Source: CAZCAC01 sp964496575
GTDB taxonomy: Bacteria > Planctomycetota > UBA1135 > GCA-002686595
Assembly: GCA_964496575.1 (NCBI GenBank)
Contig: CAZCAC010000019.1
Location: 33,513 to 97,512 of the forward strand
Reading direction: 5' to 3'
DNA: 64,000 bases
Below the pieces are notes generated by a model. The model worked only from the letters and a program-made list of their open reading frames with translations. It searched no databases and was not told where the DNA came from. Position numbers and translations under genes: made by a program. Shown here piece after piece: positions 8,014 to 17,556 of the stretch (positions within the stretch are counted from its first letter, which is position 1; the number at the start of each line of letters is the position of its first letter).

Positions 8014-9383
8014 GCTGCGTCCTCCCGGCACTTCGTCGTGCGCGCGGGCCGTTTCAGAACCGTCTTGACCTCGAACATGGCGATCATCGGCAGGAAACGG
8101 CAGAAGATCAGGAAGAGGGTGAAGAACAATCCAAAGCCGCCGATCAGGGCACCGACTTCGATCAGGGTCGGCACGTAGCCTGACCAGCTGGAAGGCAGGA
8201 AGTCCCGGTGCAAGGAGGTGACGATGATCACGAAGCGCTCGAACCACATTCCGACATTGACCAGGAGGGCCAGGACGAAGATCGTCGGAAGGGAGTTGCG
8301 CACCCTGCGGAACCAGAACAGCTGTGGGGAGATCACATTGCAGCTGACCATGATCCAGTAGGCCCAGGCGAACGGTCCCGCCATGCGATTCAGGAAGACG
8401 AACTGCTCGTAGGGGCTGCCGGAGTACCAGGCAGTGAAGGCCTCGGTCAGGTAGGCCAGTCCGACGATGCTGCCGGTGAAAACGATCACCTTGCACATCG
8501 CCTGGATGTGTCTCATGGTGATGTAGTCCTCGAAGCGCATCACCTTGCGGGCGATCAGCATCAGGGTCAGCACCATGGCGAACCCGGAGAAGATCGCTCC
8601 GATCACGAAGTATGGAGGGAATACCGTGGTGTGCCACCCGGGGATCACGGCGGTGGCGAAGTCGGTGCTCACCACGCTGTGTACGGAGACCACCAGCGGC
8701 GTTGCCAGGGCGGCGAGCAGGACGCACGCGACCTCGTAGCGCGACCAGGTCCGAGCGGTGCCTCGCCACCCGAGACTGACCAGATTGAAGAACTTCTTGC
8801 GCAGCCCCTTCGCGCGATCACGAATGGTGGCCAGGTCGGGGATCATGCCCACGTACCAGAACACCAGCGAGATGGTGAAGTAGGTGCCGATGGCGAACAC
8901 GTCCCAGAGCAGAGCCGAGCGGAAGTTCACCCAGATGGGTCCGCGGAAGTTCGGGTAGGGAAACACCCAGTAGCAGAGCCACGGACGCCCCATGTGAATC
9001 AGCGGATACAGTCCCGCGCAGATCACCGCGAAGATGGTCATCGCCTCCGCGGAACGGTTGATCGAGGTCCGCCACTTCTGCCGGAACAGCAGCAACACGG
9101 CGGAGATCAGCGTCCCTGCGTGGCCGATGCCGACCCAGAACACGAAGTTGGTGATGTCGAAGCCCCACCCGACGGTGCGGTTGAGGCCCCAGGTCCCGAT
9201 TCCCGTCTTGATCTGGTAACCGACCGAGACCACGCCGATCAGAAGGGCGGTCAGGGCAGCCAGGAATCCCAGATACCACAGCCCGGTCGGCCGACCTTCG
9301 AGCGGTCGACAGACGTCGTGGGTGACATCCGCGGGAGACTTCCCGCCGGTGATCAGAGGCGTCTCTGCTTTCGCCTCAACCAT
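8010..9383 (-). CDS. actC: Alternative Complex III subunit ActC (NrfD/PsrC-like quinol-binding membrane subunit)
   Basis: The 457-residue protein has about ten transmembrane segments and belongs to the NrfD/polysulfide-reductase membrane subunit family. Typical ActC features are GWGFDITNFVFWVGIGHAGTLISAVLLL near residues 75-105, RSAEAMTIF, WVNFRSALLWDVFAI, and SVHSVVSTDFA. The conserved Asp/His in the first of these are implicated in quinol oxidation in ACIII structures. A GGAGGA ribosome site lies 6 bases before ATG 9381-9383, and the gene overlaps the end of actB by 8 bases. It anchors the iron-sulfur ActB subunit to the membrane. Confidence 0.93.
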   Translation of the reverse strand: MVEAKAETPLITGGKSPADVTHDVCRPLEGRPTGLWYLGFLAALTALLIGVVSVGYQIKTGIGTWGLNRTVGWGFDITNFVFWVGIGHAGTLISAVLLLFRQKWRTSINRSAEAMTIFAVICAGLYPLIHMGRPWLCYWVFPYPNFRGPIWVNFRSALLWDVFAIGTYFTISLVFWYVGMIPDLATIRDRAKGLRKKFFNLVSLGWRGTARTWSRYEVACVLLAALATPLVVSVHSVVSTDFATAVIPGWHTTVFPPYFVIGAIFSGFAMVLTLMLIARKVMRFEDYITMRHIQAMCKVIVFTGSIVGLAYLTEAFTAWYSGSPYEQFVFLNRMAGPFAWAYWIMVSCNVISPQLFWFRRVRNSLPTIFVLALLVNVGMWFERFVIIVTSLHRDFLPSSWSGYVPTLIEVGALIGGFGLFFTLFLIFCRFLPMIAMFEVKTVLKRPARTTKCREDAA

Positions 9384-12375
9384 GGTGTTCCTCCTGCGAC
9401 GTCGTGTTCTTCACGTTGCGGATGCGCGCCAGGTAGCGCACCGAGGGCTTCACGTTGAGCTCGGCCATGACGCCGTAGGCGCGCTGTCGATCCATCAGCT
9501 TGGAGACCTCGCTCTCGGGGTCGTTCATGTCTCCGAAGACGATGGCTCTCGTGGGACAGGACTGCTGGCAAGCCACCTGGATGTCGCCGTCGGCGAGCTC
9601 CACTCCGCGGCGAACCGCCTCGGATTTGGCCTCCTGAATGCGCTGAGCACAGAAGGTGCACTTCTCCATCACCCCCCGCGATCGGATCGTCACATCGGGG
9701 TTCAGCGAGTGGTTCTGGAGCCGGTCTTCGCGTGGATAATCGAACCAGTGGAAGCGTCGAGCCTTGTAGGGACAGTTGTTGGCGCAGTAGCGGGTCCCGA
9801 CGCAGCGGTTGTACACCTGCTGGTTCAGTCCCTCGTCCGAGTGCACCGTGGCCAGGACCGGGCAAACCGATTCACAGGGGGCATGGTCGCACTGCTGGCA
9901 GAACATCGGCTGGTACGCCGCTGTCACCTCACCGTCCTCACCTGCGAGATAGCGGTCGACGCGCAGCCAGTGCATTTCGCGGTGGCGCAGCACCTCGTCA
10001 CGACCGACGACAGGGACGTTGTTCTCCGCCTGGCAGCTGATCGTGCAGGCAGAGCAGCCGTTGCAGACAGAGAGGTCCACCGCGATCCCCCAGTGATACC
10101 CCTTCTTCTCGTGGTCGTCCGGCCAGAGCTCTGCTTCGGGGATGTGTGGGAGGTGAATGGCGTCCGCGGGGTGGCCCCGATAGGTCTCGAGGGACGCCGT
10201 GTGCACCGCGCCGCGAACCTCATGACCGCGGGGAGCGAGGTGCTCGGGTATCTCCAGGGTGTGGTGATCCTGCGTCAAGGCCAGCTCGACGTGCCCGCCG
10301 AGCTTCTCCACCTGGACGTCGGTCACGTCACTGCGCAGGTTTCCACCGAGGAAGGCGAGGAGCGGTGCCGCATTTACCCCGATCGTCTGCCCCTTCTCGA
10401 TGGTCGGCTTTCCTTCCCACCACTCCGGGGCGACGTCGGAGAAACGATCCGTGCCGATCCTCCCGTAGCCAAGCGCCACGGCGACCACGTCGTCGTGCTG
10501 TCCCCGCTGGATCAGCACGGGCAGCTCGATGCTCAGCTCTCCCGCGGTGATCCGCACGGGATCACCCAGCGTGACACCCAGCTGCTCCGCGCGCGAGACA
10601 GAGAGGCTGGCGTAGTTGTCCCAGGTGACCCTGGTCACCGGATCGGGCATCTCTTGCAGCCACGGATTGTGCGCGTGGCGACCGTCGTGCAGGCCGATCT
10701 TCGGGTAGAGCACCAGGCGCAGGCCCTCCGGGGGCTGAGCTTCGGTCTCCGCGACCGCGACGGGCACGTCGCCGAGGAAGCGAGGCTCCGCGGTCGCCTG
10801 GTCAGGGCTCTCGAGGTACCCGTCGTGCAGCAGGCGGTCGTAGAACGACTCGAAACCCGTTCCCGGGGCGAGCTCGCCGTGCAGGGCATTCAGCCAGTGG
10901 TCGCGCAACAGGTCGGCATCTTCACGCTCATCCCCCATCAAGCCGGCCAGGACCCGGCGCAGCGTTCGACCCTGCCGCAGTGAAGGTACGGCGGGCTGAG
11001 TCATGGTGTAGCGCCCACGGACCGGCTCGCCATCATCCCACGATTCCAGTGGATGAGAGGCGGGGAGGCCGTACGCGCCCAGGGCCCAGGTCTCGTCGAG
11101 GCCACTCGAGTGCACGGCCAGTGCCTTCGCCTTCGAGAGGACCAGACTCGCGCCGCCGGGAAGATCATAGGCGGGGTTCACCCCGGAGACGATCAGCAGA
11201 TCGACCGTGCCGGAGTTGACCTCCTCGGCCAACCGCAGCAGGGCGCCATCGTCACCGCTGCGCTGCAAGGAGGGTCGGGCAAGCGAGAGCGTTGTGCCGT
11301 AGTTGCCCAGCAGTTCGTTGGCGTAGTTCACCAGCAACTGCGTTTCGACCTCGTTCACTCCGCAGACCACCAGCGAGCGGCCGCGAGCGTGCAGCAGCTC
11401 ATCGGCCAGCTCCTCGATCGCCGCTTTCGCACCGCTGGTCTCCAGTCGTCCGGACATCCGCGGTGTCGCACCGACACCCTTCTCCAGGAGCTCGCAGAGT
11501 CCGGCGAGCGCTCCGTTCACCTCCCACGGAGCCAGCTCGGTCCGGCGATCCGCCGCGGAGCCGGTGAGCGACAGCCGGGCCTCGAACTGGTGATGCCGCG
11601 ACATGTGCCCGGTCTCGGGCCGGCGTCCCGCCGCGTATTCCGCGGCGAACGACACCGGAGAGATCCAGGTACCGAGAAAGTCCGCGTCGAAGGACGCGAT
11701 CACCTCGGCCTGATCGAAACGATAGCGGGGCAGGGCGCGAAGCCCGTGCGAGCGCTGGTGGCTGTCCAGAATCGCGGAGACCGAGAGCGCGTCATAAGAG
11801 ACGTGATCCACGTCACCGCCCGCAGCGCTGAACTTCTCGATCATCGCCAGGGTCGAAGGCGAGTGGATACTTCCGGTCAGCAATCGGATGCGACCACCGC
11901 GCCCGCGTATGTCGGCAACCAGTTTGCCGAGATCCTCGTCGATCTCCTTCCAGCTCCTCTCGACCCCATCGTGGGTCGGCACCGTCGCGCGGAGGGAGTC
12001 GTAGAGAGAGAGTACTTCGGCCTGACCGACCGCGCACAGCCCTCCTCGAGTGAGCAGGTCGAGGTTGTTCCCTTCCAGCTTCACCGGCCGGCCGTCGCGA
12101 CACTTCGCCAGCACGCCGCATCCCGCGGCGCATCCGTGACAGCTGGTCGCCAACCAGTACGCCCGGCCGGGAACCACGCCGGTCGGCGCGGTCAGGTAGG
12201 GAACTACCTGCTGGACAGGTCCCCGACTGCATCCGCTGAGGAGAGCCGAGCCGATCCCGTAGCCGGCCATTTGCAGAAAGGCCCGGCGCGAAGGGTTGGC
12301 CGCCTCTCCGGGCAGGAGGACATCTTTGGAAGCATCCTCGGCCCGGCCATTGATGTCTTGCATCGGTTCTTTCAC
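9376..12375 (-). CDS. actB: Alternative Complex III subunit ActB (Tat-exported molybdopterin-oxidoreductase-like/Fe-S protein)
   Basis: The 999-residue protein has the fused layout of ActB. The N-terminal twin-arginine signal (SRRAFLQMAG) is followed by a lipobox-like LLSGCSRG. A molybdopterin-oxidoreductase-like B1 domain covers about 50-730; its TSCHGCAAGCGVLAKC stretch is degenerate compared with true Mo enzymes, as known for ACIII, which lacks Mo. A C-terminal B2 ferredoxin domain follows, with cysteine groups CNGCSACTISCQ, CQQCDHAPCESVCP, CVGTRYCANNCPYK and CTFCAQRI...CQQSCP. It transfers electrons from quinol to the ActA haems on the outer face of the membrane. It begins at GTG 12373-12375; an in-frame ATG at 12363 is an alternative start. 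Confidence 0.93.
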   Translation of the reverse strand: MKEPMQDINGRAEDASKDVLLPGEAANPSRRAFLQMAGYGIGSALLSGCSRGPVQQVVPYLTAPTGVVPGRAYWLATSCHGCAAGCGVLAKCRDGRPVKLEGNNLDLLTRGGLCAVGQAEVLSLYDSLRATVPTHDGVERSWKEIDEDLGKLVADIRGRGGRIRLLTGSIHSPSTLAMIEKFSAAGGDVDHVSYDALSVSAILDSHQRSHGLRALPRYRFDQAEVIASFDADFLGTWISPVSFAAEYAAGRRPETGHMSRHHQFEARLSLTGSAADRRTELAPWEVNGALAGLCELLEKGVGATPRMSGRLETSGAKAAIEELADELLHARGRSLVVCGVNEVETQLLVNYANELLGNYGTTLSLARPSLQRSGDDGALLRLAEEVNSGTVDLLIVSGVNPAYDLPGGASLVLSKAKALAVHSSGLDETWALGAYGLPASHPLESWDDGEPVRGRYTMTQPAVPSLRQGRTLRRVLAGLMGDEREDADLLRDHWLNALHGELAPGTGFESFYDRLLHDGYLESPDQATAEPRFLGDVPVAVAETEAQPPEGLRLVLYPKIGLHDGRHAHNPWLQEMPDPVTRVTWDNYASLSVSRAEQLGVTLGDPVRITAGELSIELPVLIQRGQHDDVVAVALGYGRIGTDRFSDVAPEWWEGKPTIEKGQTIGVNAAPLLAFLGGNLRSDVTDVQVEKLGGHVELALTQDHHTLEIPEHLAPRGHEVRGAVHTASLETYRGHPADAIHLPHIPEAELWPDDHEKKGYHWGIAVDLSVCNGCSACTISCQAENNVPVVGRDEVLRHREMHWLRVDRYLAGEDGEVTAAYQPMFCQQCDHAPCESVCPVLATVHSDEGLNQQVYNRCVGTRYCANNCPYKARRFHWFDYPREDRLQNHSLNPDVTIRSRGVMEKCTFCAQRIQEAKSEAVRRGVELADGDIQVACQQSCPTRAIVFGDMNDPESEVSKLMDRQRAYGVMAELNVKPSVRYLARIRNVKNTTSQEEHHG

Positions 12376-12377
12376 GG

Positions 12378-13040
12378 CTACAGGTGGCAGGTCACGCAGT
12401 TGGTGGAAACGTGGTCTTCCAGTCGTTCACCCGGCTCGAGGACCTTCCCAGAGGGTGACGGGACGTTCGCTCGGTGGCACTCGATACACCAACCCATCGA
12501 TAGTGGAGTGTCTTGCCGCATCCGCTCCATGCTCTGCACGGGGCCATGGCAGGTCTGACACGCGATGTTCCGGGCCACGTGAGGTCGGTGGTCGAAGTAC
12601 ACGAAGTCCGGAAGGTTGTGCACGCGCACCCACTCGATCGGCGTCGGCTCCTTGCCGGAAATCGGAGTCATCTCCGCATCCAGGGCCAGGGCGTCGTAGA
12701 GCTTCTGCAACTCCTCCGAGACTATCGGCCGCGGCTCGCGGCCCTCCGCCTCGGCAAGGTCCTTCTCCAGGAGCTTCGCGTCCCGACTGGAAGTGACGAG
12801 CGTGTGGCAGTTCATGCAGATCGAGGCCGAGGGCACTCCCGCGCAACGGCTGCTGCGTGCACCGTAGTGGCAGTACATGCAATCGAGAGCAAGGGTGCCC
12901 GCATGCACGCGGTGGGAGAAGGCGATCGGCTGCACGGGTTCGTAGCCGACGTTGTTTCCTGGCAGTCGCATATCCGCCGATGACACGACGATGACCATTC
13001 CCAGAAGGAAGCTGCTGGCGGCGAAGATCTTGACGTTCAT
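12378..13040 (-). CDS. actA: Alternative Complex III subunit ActA (pentahaem cytochrome c)
   Basis: From ATG 13038-13040 the protein has 220 residues. It opens with a membrane anchor (KIFAASSFLLGMVIVVSS) and carries five CXXCH motifs: CMYCH, CMNCH, CQTCH, CIECH and CVTCH, the last almost at the C-terminus. Five haems is the usual number for ActA, the electron-exit subunit of Alternative Complex III. I chose this start because the longer frame upstream (to 13154) runs back over the end of narK and is not haem- or signal-like. It is the first of six act genes and follows narK by 19 bp, so ACIII appears to be in the nar transcript. Confidence 0.92.
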   Translation of the reverse strand: MNVKIFAASSFLLGMVIVVSSADMRLPGNNVGYEPVQPIAFSHRVHAGTLALDCMYCHYGARSSRCAGVPSASICMNCHTLVTSSRDAKLLEKDLAEAEGREPRPIVSEELQKLYDALALDAEMTPISGKEPTPIEWVRVHNLPDFVYFDHRPHVARNIACQTCHGPVQSMERMRQDTPLSMGWCIECHRANVPSPSGKVLEPGERLEDHVSTNCVTCHL

Positions 13041-13059
13041 TGGGATGGAGCCTGCACGC

Positions 13060-14664
13060 TCAGGGGTTCTTGAAATCTGCCTTGGGGCCGAGGTAGAACC
13101 ACCAGTTGAGTACGACGCAGACTGCGTAGAAGGCGGCCAGGCCGTACATGGCAATCTCGGGCGTAGTGGCCTTCATCTGCTCACCGATCAACTTGGGGAT
13201 CAGGAAGGCACCGTATGCCGCCACGGCAGACGTCCAGCCCAGCACGGGGCCGGCCTGCTCCTTGTCGAACACCATCGAGATGGTGCGGAAGGTCGAGCCA
13301 TTGCCGACGCCCGTGGCCGCGAAGAGGATCACGATCAGGACGAAGAACGGCATGAAGTACTCCTCGGGGGTGGCTGAGCCGTAGGCCTGGGCGGAGTAAT
13401 ACCCGACGCCGATTGCGGACACCGTCATCACGACCGCCACGACCTGGGTCACGATGGCCCCGCCGACCTTGTCGGCAAGGATGCCACCGACCGGGCGAAT
13501 GAGCGCTCCGACGAAAGCCCCGACCCACACGTACATGAAGGTCGCCGGCGCGTTCGGGTTGGTCAGCTCGTGAGTCATCACGCCATCGACCTCGACGTGC
13601 TGGAATCCGAAGATGAACTTGATGGCTAGACCGACCGCGGCCGAGAAGCCGATGAAGGATCCGAAGGTCATCGTGTAGATGATCGTCATCACCCACGTGT
13701 GCTTGTTGTTGAAGATCTTGTACTGGCGATCGAGGTTGCCTTTGATCTCTCCGGGCGAGAGGGCCTTCATCAGGAAGACCGTCAGCGCGATGACCGCCGG
13801 CAAGACGAGCCACTTGATCCAGGTCAGCTCCGGGAACGTCAGGATGACGTAGAGCCCCAGACCGGCGGTCACGAACCCGATCAGCAGCAGCCACGAGATG
13901 CGCCCGAAGCAAACCAGCGGGCTCTTGAGGTTCGGCGTCACGGCTGCAGTCGTGATGTTGTTCATCCTGAACCAGCCGAGAAGCGCCAGCGGGATGAGCC
14001 AGAACATCCACACCCAACCGGCGCTCGAGAGCCAGGTCTCCGAGCCGGAGGGGATCCGCTTGAAGATGGTCCCACTGGTCGAGGTCAGGTTCATCGAATC
14101 GCCGCTGAGAGGCCCGGCGATGGCGGCGGTCATGCAGAGCGGAATCAAGATCTGCATCGTCGTCACCCCGAAGTTGCCCAGCCCAGCATTCATTCCCAGG
14201 GCATAACCCTGAACCCGCTTGGGGTAGAAGAAGCTGATGTTGGACATCGAGGAAGCAAAGTTCCCGCCGCCGATACCCGAGAGGAGCGCGAGGATCTGGA
14301 AGATCCACAGGGGCGTCTCCGGATCACGCAAGAACAGGGCCGCCCCGATCGACGGCACCATGAGGAGTGCAGTCGTGAAGAAGATCGTGTTCCGACCGCC
14401 AGCGAGCCTGATGAAGAACGTGCTCGGAATGCGGAGCGTGGCACCCGTCAATCCGGCGATGGCCGTGAGCGTGAAGAGCTCGGATTGGCTGTAGGGGAAG
14501 CCCAGGTTCTTCATCTGGACGGTGATGATCCCCCACATGAGCCAGACCGAGAACCCGACCAGAAGGCTGGGGATCGAGACCCAGAGATTCCGTGTGGCGA
14601 CCTTCTTACCAATGGATGCCCAGAACTGTTCGTCTTCCGGCTCCCACTTCTCCAGTGTACTCAC
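13060..14664 (-). CDS. narK: NarK-family nitrate/nitrite transporter (MFS)
   Basis: The 534-residue protein has about 12 transmembrane segments of the major facilitator superfamily. It has both nitrate-signature regions of the NarK/NrtP family: a Gly-rich GIGGGNFASSMSNISFFYP / GMNAGLGNFGV segment and GVGNGSTFRTISMVF in the second half. The conserved Arg of the substrate pore lies in GATLRIPSTF. It imports nitrate and/or exchanges nitrite across the inner membrane for NarG. GTG 14662-14664 is preceded by GAGGAG. It lies about 105 bp after narI and directly before actA. A second NarK paralogue lies at 27101-28876. Confidence 0.93.
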   Translation of the reverse strand: MSTLEKWEPEDEQFWASIGKKVATRNLWVSIPSLLVGFSVWLMWGIITVQMKNLGFPYSQSELFTLTAIAGLTGATLRIPSTFFIRLAGGRNTIFFTTALLMVPSIGAALFLRDPETPLWIFQILALLSGIGGGNFASSMSNISFFYPKRVQGYALGMNAGLGNFGVTTMQILIPLCMTAAIAGPLSGDSMNLTSTSGTIFKRIPSGSETWLSSAGWVWMFWLIPLALLGWFRMNNITTAAVTPNLKSPLVCFGRISWLLLIGFVTAGLGLYVILTFPELTWIKWLVLPAVIALTVFLMKALSPGEIKGNLDRQYKIFNNKHTWVMTIIYTMTFGSFIGFSAAVGLAIKFIFGFQHVEVDGVMTHELTNPNAPATFMYVWVGAFVGALIRPVGGILADKVGGAIVTQVVAVVMTVSAIGVGYYSAQAYGSATPEEYFMPFFVLIVILFAATGVGNGSTFRTISMVFDKEQAGPVLGWTSAVAAYGAFLIPKLIGEQMKATTPEIAMYGLAAFYAVCVVLNWWFYLGPKADFKNP

Positions 14665-14769
14665 GGCATCTCCTCGGTTGCGGTGTTCGTGGCGGGGTAG
14701 TTGGTGTTCATATGCAGGCGGGCCTACGAATTGACGGTCATGAGATGCAGTCTTGCGTCAAACGACACG

Positions 14770-15459
14770 TCACGATGGCCGCCTGATCTGTGAACGATCC
14801 CAGTTCCAGATCACAACTTGAGTCTTGCGCCACAGGTACGGATTGGGCGCGACCAGGATGTGAACCAGGCGGGTGAACGGGAAGACGAACAGGATGAGGA
14901 AAGCGTTGATGGCGTGCAGCTGGATGAGCAGGGGCAGCGGCGCAACGAACTCCACTTGCGGACTCAGCTTGATCAGCGACCACAGCCAGGGGCTGACCGA
15001 CGTGGCGAACCAGGAAGATCCCCAGCCGTACAGCACGGCGATCAGCATGCCGGTGATCACCTGAAAGACGAGGCATCCGTAGATCACCCAGTCGCCGAGG
15101 TTCGTCACCCGCATCGCCTTCGGGTTGCAGAAGCGTCGGATGATCAGATTGATCACGCCGCTCAGCGTCAAGATGGCGAAGGCCAGTCCGGTGACCTCCA
15201 GTATCATCAAGCGTATCGGTGAGGAGTTCCAGCCCAGGATCGCATTGGGTAACAGGATCGCGAAGAGGTGTCCTCCCAGGACGGTGATGATGCCGTAGTG
15301 GAAAGGAACGGACCCCCAGAAGTGCTGCTCGTTCTCGAGGAACTGAGAGGAGAGGCTCGAGTAGGAGAAGGAGCGCATCCGGTAGCGGATGATCGTGACC
15401 AGGAAGAAGACGGTCAGCGAAACATACGGGAAGATCGCAAACCAGAAGTACTCATTCAT
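14770..15459 (-). CDS. narI: Respiratory nitrate reductase gamma subunit (dihaem cytochrome b)
   Basis: From ATG 15457-15459 the protein has 229 residues and five predicted membrane helices, the usual NarI size. His ligands for two b haems are present in the first helical pair (HFWGSVPFHYGIITVLGGH) and near the C-terminus (LHAINAFLILFVFPFTRLVHIL), as the family requires. NarI oxidises quinol and passes electrons to NarH. The start overlaps the narJ stop (ATGA-like junction), while the longer upstream reading lies within narJ. Membrane location follows from sequence. Confidence 0.93.
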   Translation of the reverse strand: MNEYFWFAIFPYVSLTVFFLVTIIRYRMRSFSYSSLSSQFLENEQHFWGSVPFHYGIITVLGGHLFAILLPNAILGWNSSPIRLMILEVTGLAFAILTLSGVINLIIRRFCNPKAMRVTNLGDWVIYGCLVFQVITGMLIAVLYGWGSSWFATSVSPWLWSLIKLSPQVEFVAPLPLLIQLHAINAFLILFVFPFTRLVHILVAPNPYLWRKTQVVIWNWDRSQIRRPS

Positions 15460-16021
15460 GATCGGGAACCCCTCTATCGGCGCTGGGGAGAGCTGAGTCG
15501 TGAGTGAGAGAAGTGGCGTGAGCAAGGCTGAGGTGCTTGCTCAGACCGGCGATGACGCCGTGGTACGGATTCCCGGGTTGGGAGAAGCCCGCCTCGATCT
15601 TGGTCAGAGCGGGTAGCAGGACGTCCTTCGCCAGCTGTCCCGCCGAGTCGTCGTCGACGACCGAGAGCAAGCTCAGGATGTGAGTCAGATGATCGGGCAG
15701 CTGAACGCTCTCCTCGATCCCGTTGTCGCGCAGCAGCTGACGGATGCGCACCATGAAGCTGCCGCGGGAGTAGCTTTCCCCGTAAAGATGCCAGCCGAGC
15801 TCCAGGGCCCGCTCGGCGTTGTTCTCGAACGTCCGCACGAACGTTTCCTCCAGATCGGAATCGTCGTGGGAACCGGAGTACTCGCGCATCGCCTCGAGGT
15901 CCTCTCGCCTCTCCGGATCGGCCCGATTGATCTCATCGATGCACCACGCGGTCTGCGCGGCTGCGCCGTCTCCCGGATAGGAGAGCAAACTGGACCAGGC
16001 CTGGTAGATCTCTCGTGCCAC
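15452..16021 (-). CDS. narJ: Nitrate reductase molybdenum cofactor assembly chaperone NarJ
   Basis: The 189-residue all-helical protein starts at GTG 16019-16021, 3 bases after the narH stop. The family signature is visible as the YPGDGAAAQTAW opening, ETFVRTFENNAERALELGWHLYGESYSRGSFMV (here DLEETFVRTFENN...HLYGESYSRG) and LPDHLTHILSLL, which are the TorD/NarJ contact helices. NarJ binds NarG and helps insert the Mo-bis-MGD and Fe-S cofactors before membrane attachment; it is not part of the final enzyme. Its place between narH and narI is canonical. Confidence 0.9.
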   Translation of the reverse strand: MAREIYQAWSSLLSYPGDGAAAQTAWCIDEINRADPERREDLEAMREYSGSHDDSDLEETFVRTFENNAERALELGWHLYGESYSRGSFMVRIRQLLRDNGIEESVQLPDHLTHILSLLSVVDDDSAGQLAKDVLLPALTKIEAGFSQPGNPYHGVIAGLSKHLSLAHATSLTHDSALPSADRGVPDHE

Positions 16022-16024
16022 CGG

Positions 16025-17512
16025 TCAGCTCCTCTTCGGCGCCAGACGGCTGCCAAAGCCCATCGACGAGCGATGCTTGTGGGGATCCCCGAGCATCTCG
16101 ATCGCCATCTCGCGCTGGAAGGGGGGCACCACGAAACGTTCCGTGAAGCTGGAAAGCGCCGACAGTTTGAAGATGGCGTCCGCTTCCTCCTGGGAGCAAT
16201 CGGCTTCGCTCAGGGCGGCATTGGCGGTGACCAGGTCGATATCACCGACGGTGACGTGCCGGCGCCAGACTCGCACGGCGAGTTGCTTACGCAGCGCGTA
16301 ACGTAGCTTGCCGTGGTTACCGCCGGTGAACATATTGCCCAGGTACTCGATCGGGGCCCGAGTGGTGTCGATGTCGGCGAAGAGCGATTCCAGGTCGTTC
16401 TTGACCACGTCGCCCTGCGTCGAGGACATCACCGGCAACAGCGGCGGCACGTAGAAGAGCATCGGGAAGGTCCTGAACTCGACGTGCAGGGGAAGCGCGA
16501 TCTTCCACTCCTTCAGGTAGCGATAGACCGGCGAGCTCTGGGCCGACTTGATGATGCCGTCGTGGACTCCATTCTGCTTCGCGGCCTCGATCACCGCGGG
16601 ATCGTGAGGATCGAGGATCATCTCCCGCTGGGCGTCGACCAGCTCGTGATCGGGGCGGGCGGCGAGCTCGCGCAGCTTGTCCGCGTCGTAGAGCACGTTG
16701 CTGACGTAGCGAATTCGACCGACGCAACTGTGGAAGCAAGCCGGCGCTTGCCCGGTCTCCAGCCGCGGGAAGCACAGGATGCACTTCTCCGACTTGCCAC
16801 TCGACCAGTTGTAGTACGTCTTCTTGTAGGGACAGGCTGGAATGCAGGATCGCCAGGCGCGACAGCGGTCCTGATTCAGCAGGACGATCCCATCCTCGCC
16901 GCGCTTGTACAGTGCCCCGGAGGGACAGGCGGCGACGCAGGCGGGGTTCAGGCAGTGGTTGCAGATCCGGGGAAGGTAGAAGAAGGCCAGCCGCTCGATG
17001 GCCATCATCTGGGCGCGCTGCTCGGGCGAAAGCCCCTCCATGTTCACGTCGTTCTTGGCGTAGAACTCCGAGCCGCCGAGGTCATCGTCCCAGTTGGGTC
17101 CGGCCTCCACGTCGATGTACTCACCGGTGACCATGGATATCGGCTTGGCGGTGGGTTGATCATCGCCCTCGGGAGCGGTGAAGAGCTCGTCGTACTTGTA
17201 GGTCCAGGGCTCGTAGTAATCGTCCATACTCGGCTGGGCCGGGTTGTGGAAGATGTTCGGAATGATCTTGGACTTGCCGGTGGCACGCAGCTCGAGCTTG
17301 TCACCGTCGGTCTTCCAGCCTCCCTTGTAGGCCTTCTGGTCCTCCCACTTCGTCGGATAGCCGGTTCCCGGCTTGGTCTCGACGTTGTTCCACCACATGT
17401 ACTCGGTGCCTTCACGATCGGTCCACACGTTCTTGCAGGCGATGCTGCAGGTGTGGCAGCCGATGCATTTGTCGAGGTGAAAGACCATCGACATCTGTGA
17501 GCGTACGTCCAT
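16025..17512 (-). CDS. narH: Respiratory nitrate reductase beta subunit (Fe-S)
   Basis: From ATG 17510-17512 the protein has 495 residues, normal for NarH. It carries the four cysteine groups of a [4Fe-4S]x3/[3Fe-4S] ferredoxin chain: CIGCHTCSIACKN near the N-terminus, CNHCLNPACVAACP, CRAWRSCIPACPYKK (Trp in place of one Cys marks the 3Fe cluster) and CILCFPR...CFHSC. It conducts electrons from NarI to NarG on the cytoplasmic side. A much longer frame upstream overlaps narG and is not NarH-like. It lies 44 bp after narG. Confidence 0.95.
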   Translation of the reverse strand: MDVRSQMSMVFHLDKCIGCHTCSIACKNVWTDREGTEYMWWNNVETKPGTGYPTKWEDQKAYKGGWKTDGDKLELRATGKSKIIPNIFHNPAQPSMDDYYEPWTYKYDELFTAPEGDDQPTAKPISMVTGEYIDVEAGPNWDDDLGGSEFYAKNDVNMEGLSPEQRAQMMAIERLAFFYLPRICNHCLNPACVAACPSGALYKRGEDGIVLLNQDRCRAWRSCIPACPYKKTYYNWSSGKSEKCILCFPRLETGQAPACFHSCVGRIRYVSNVLYDADKLRELAARPDHELVDAQREMILDPHDPAVIEAAKQNGVHDGIIKSAQSSPVYRYLKEWKIALPLHVEFRTFPMLFYVPPLLPVMSSTQGDVVKNDLESLFADIDTTRAPIEYLGNMFTGGNHGKLRYALRKQLAVRVWRRHVTVGDIDLVTANAALSEADCSQEEADAIFKLSALSSFTERFVVPPFQREMAIEMLGDPHKHRSSMGFGSRLAPKRS

Positions 17513-17556
17513 GAGTGCTTGTTCCCTGTTCTCTTCAGCGCTGCGTGTAACCGGAC

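Noticed and set aside
9376..12375. Functional molybdopterin oxidoreductase
   Set aside because: Gene order and the degenerate cofactor region identify ActB, which binds no molybdenum in studied ACIII complexes.
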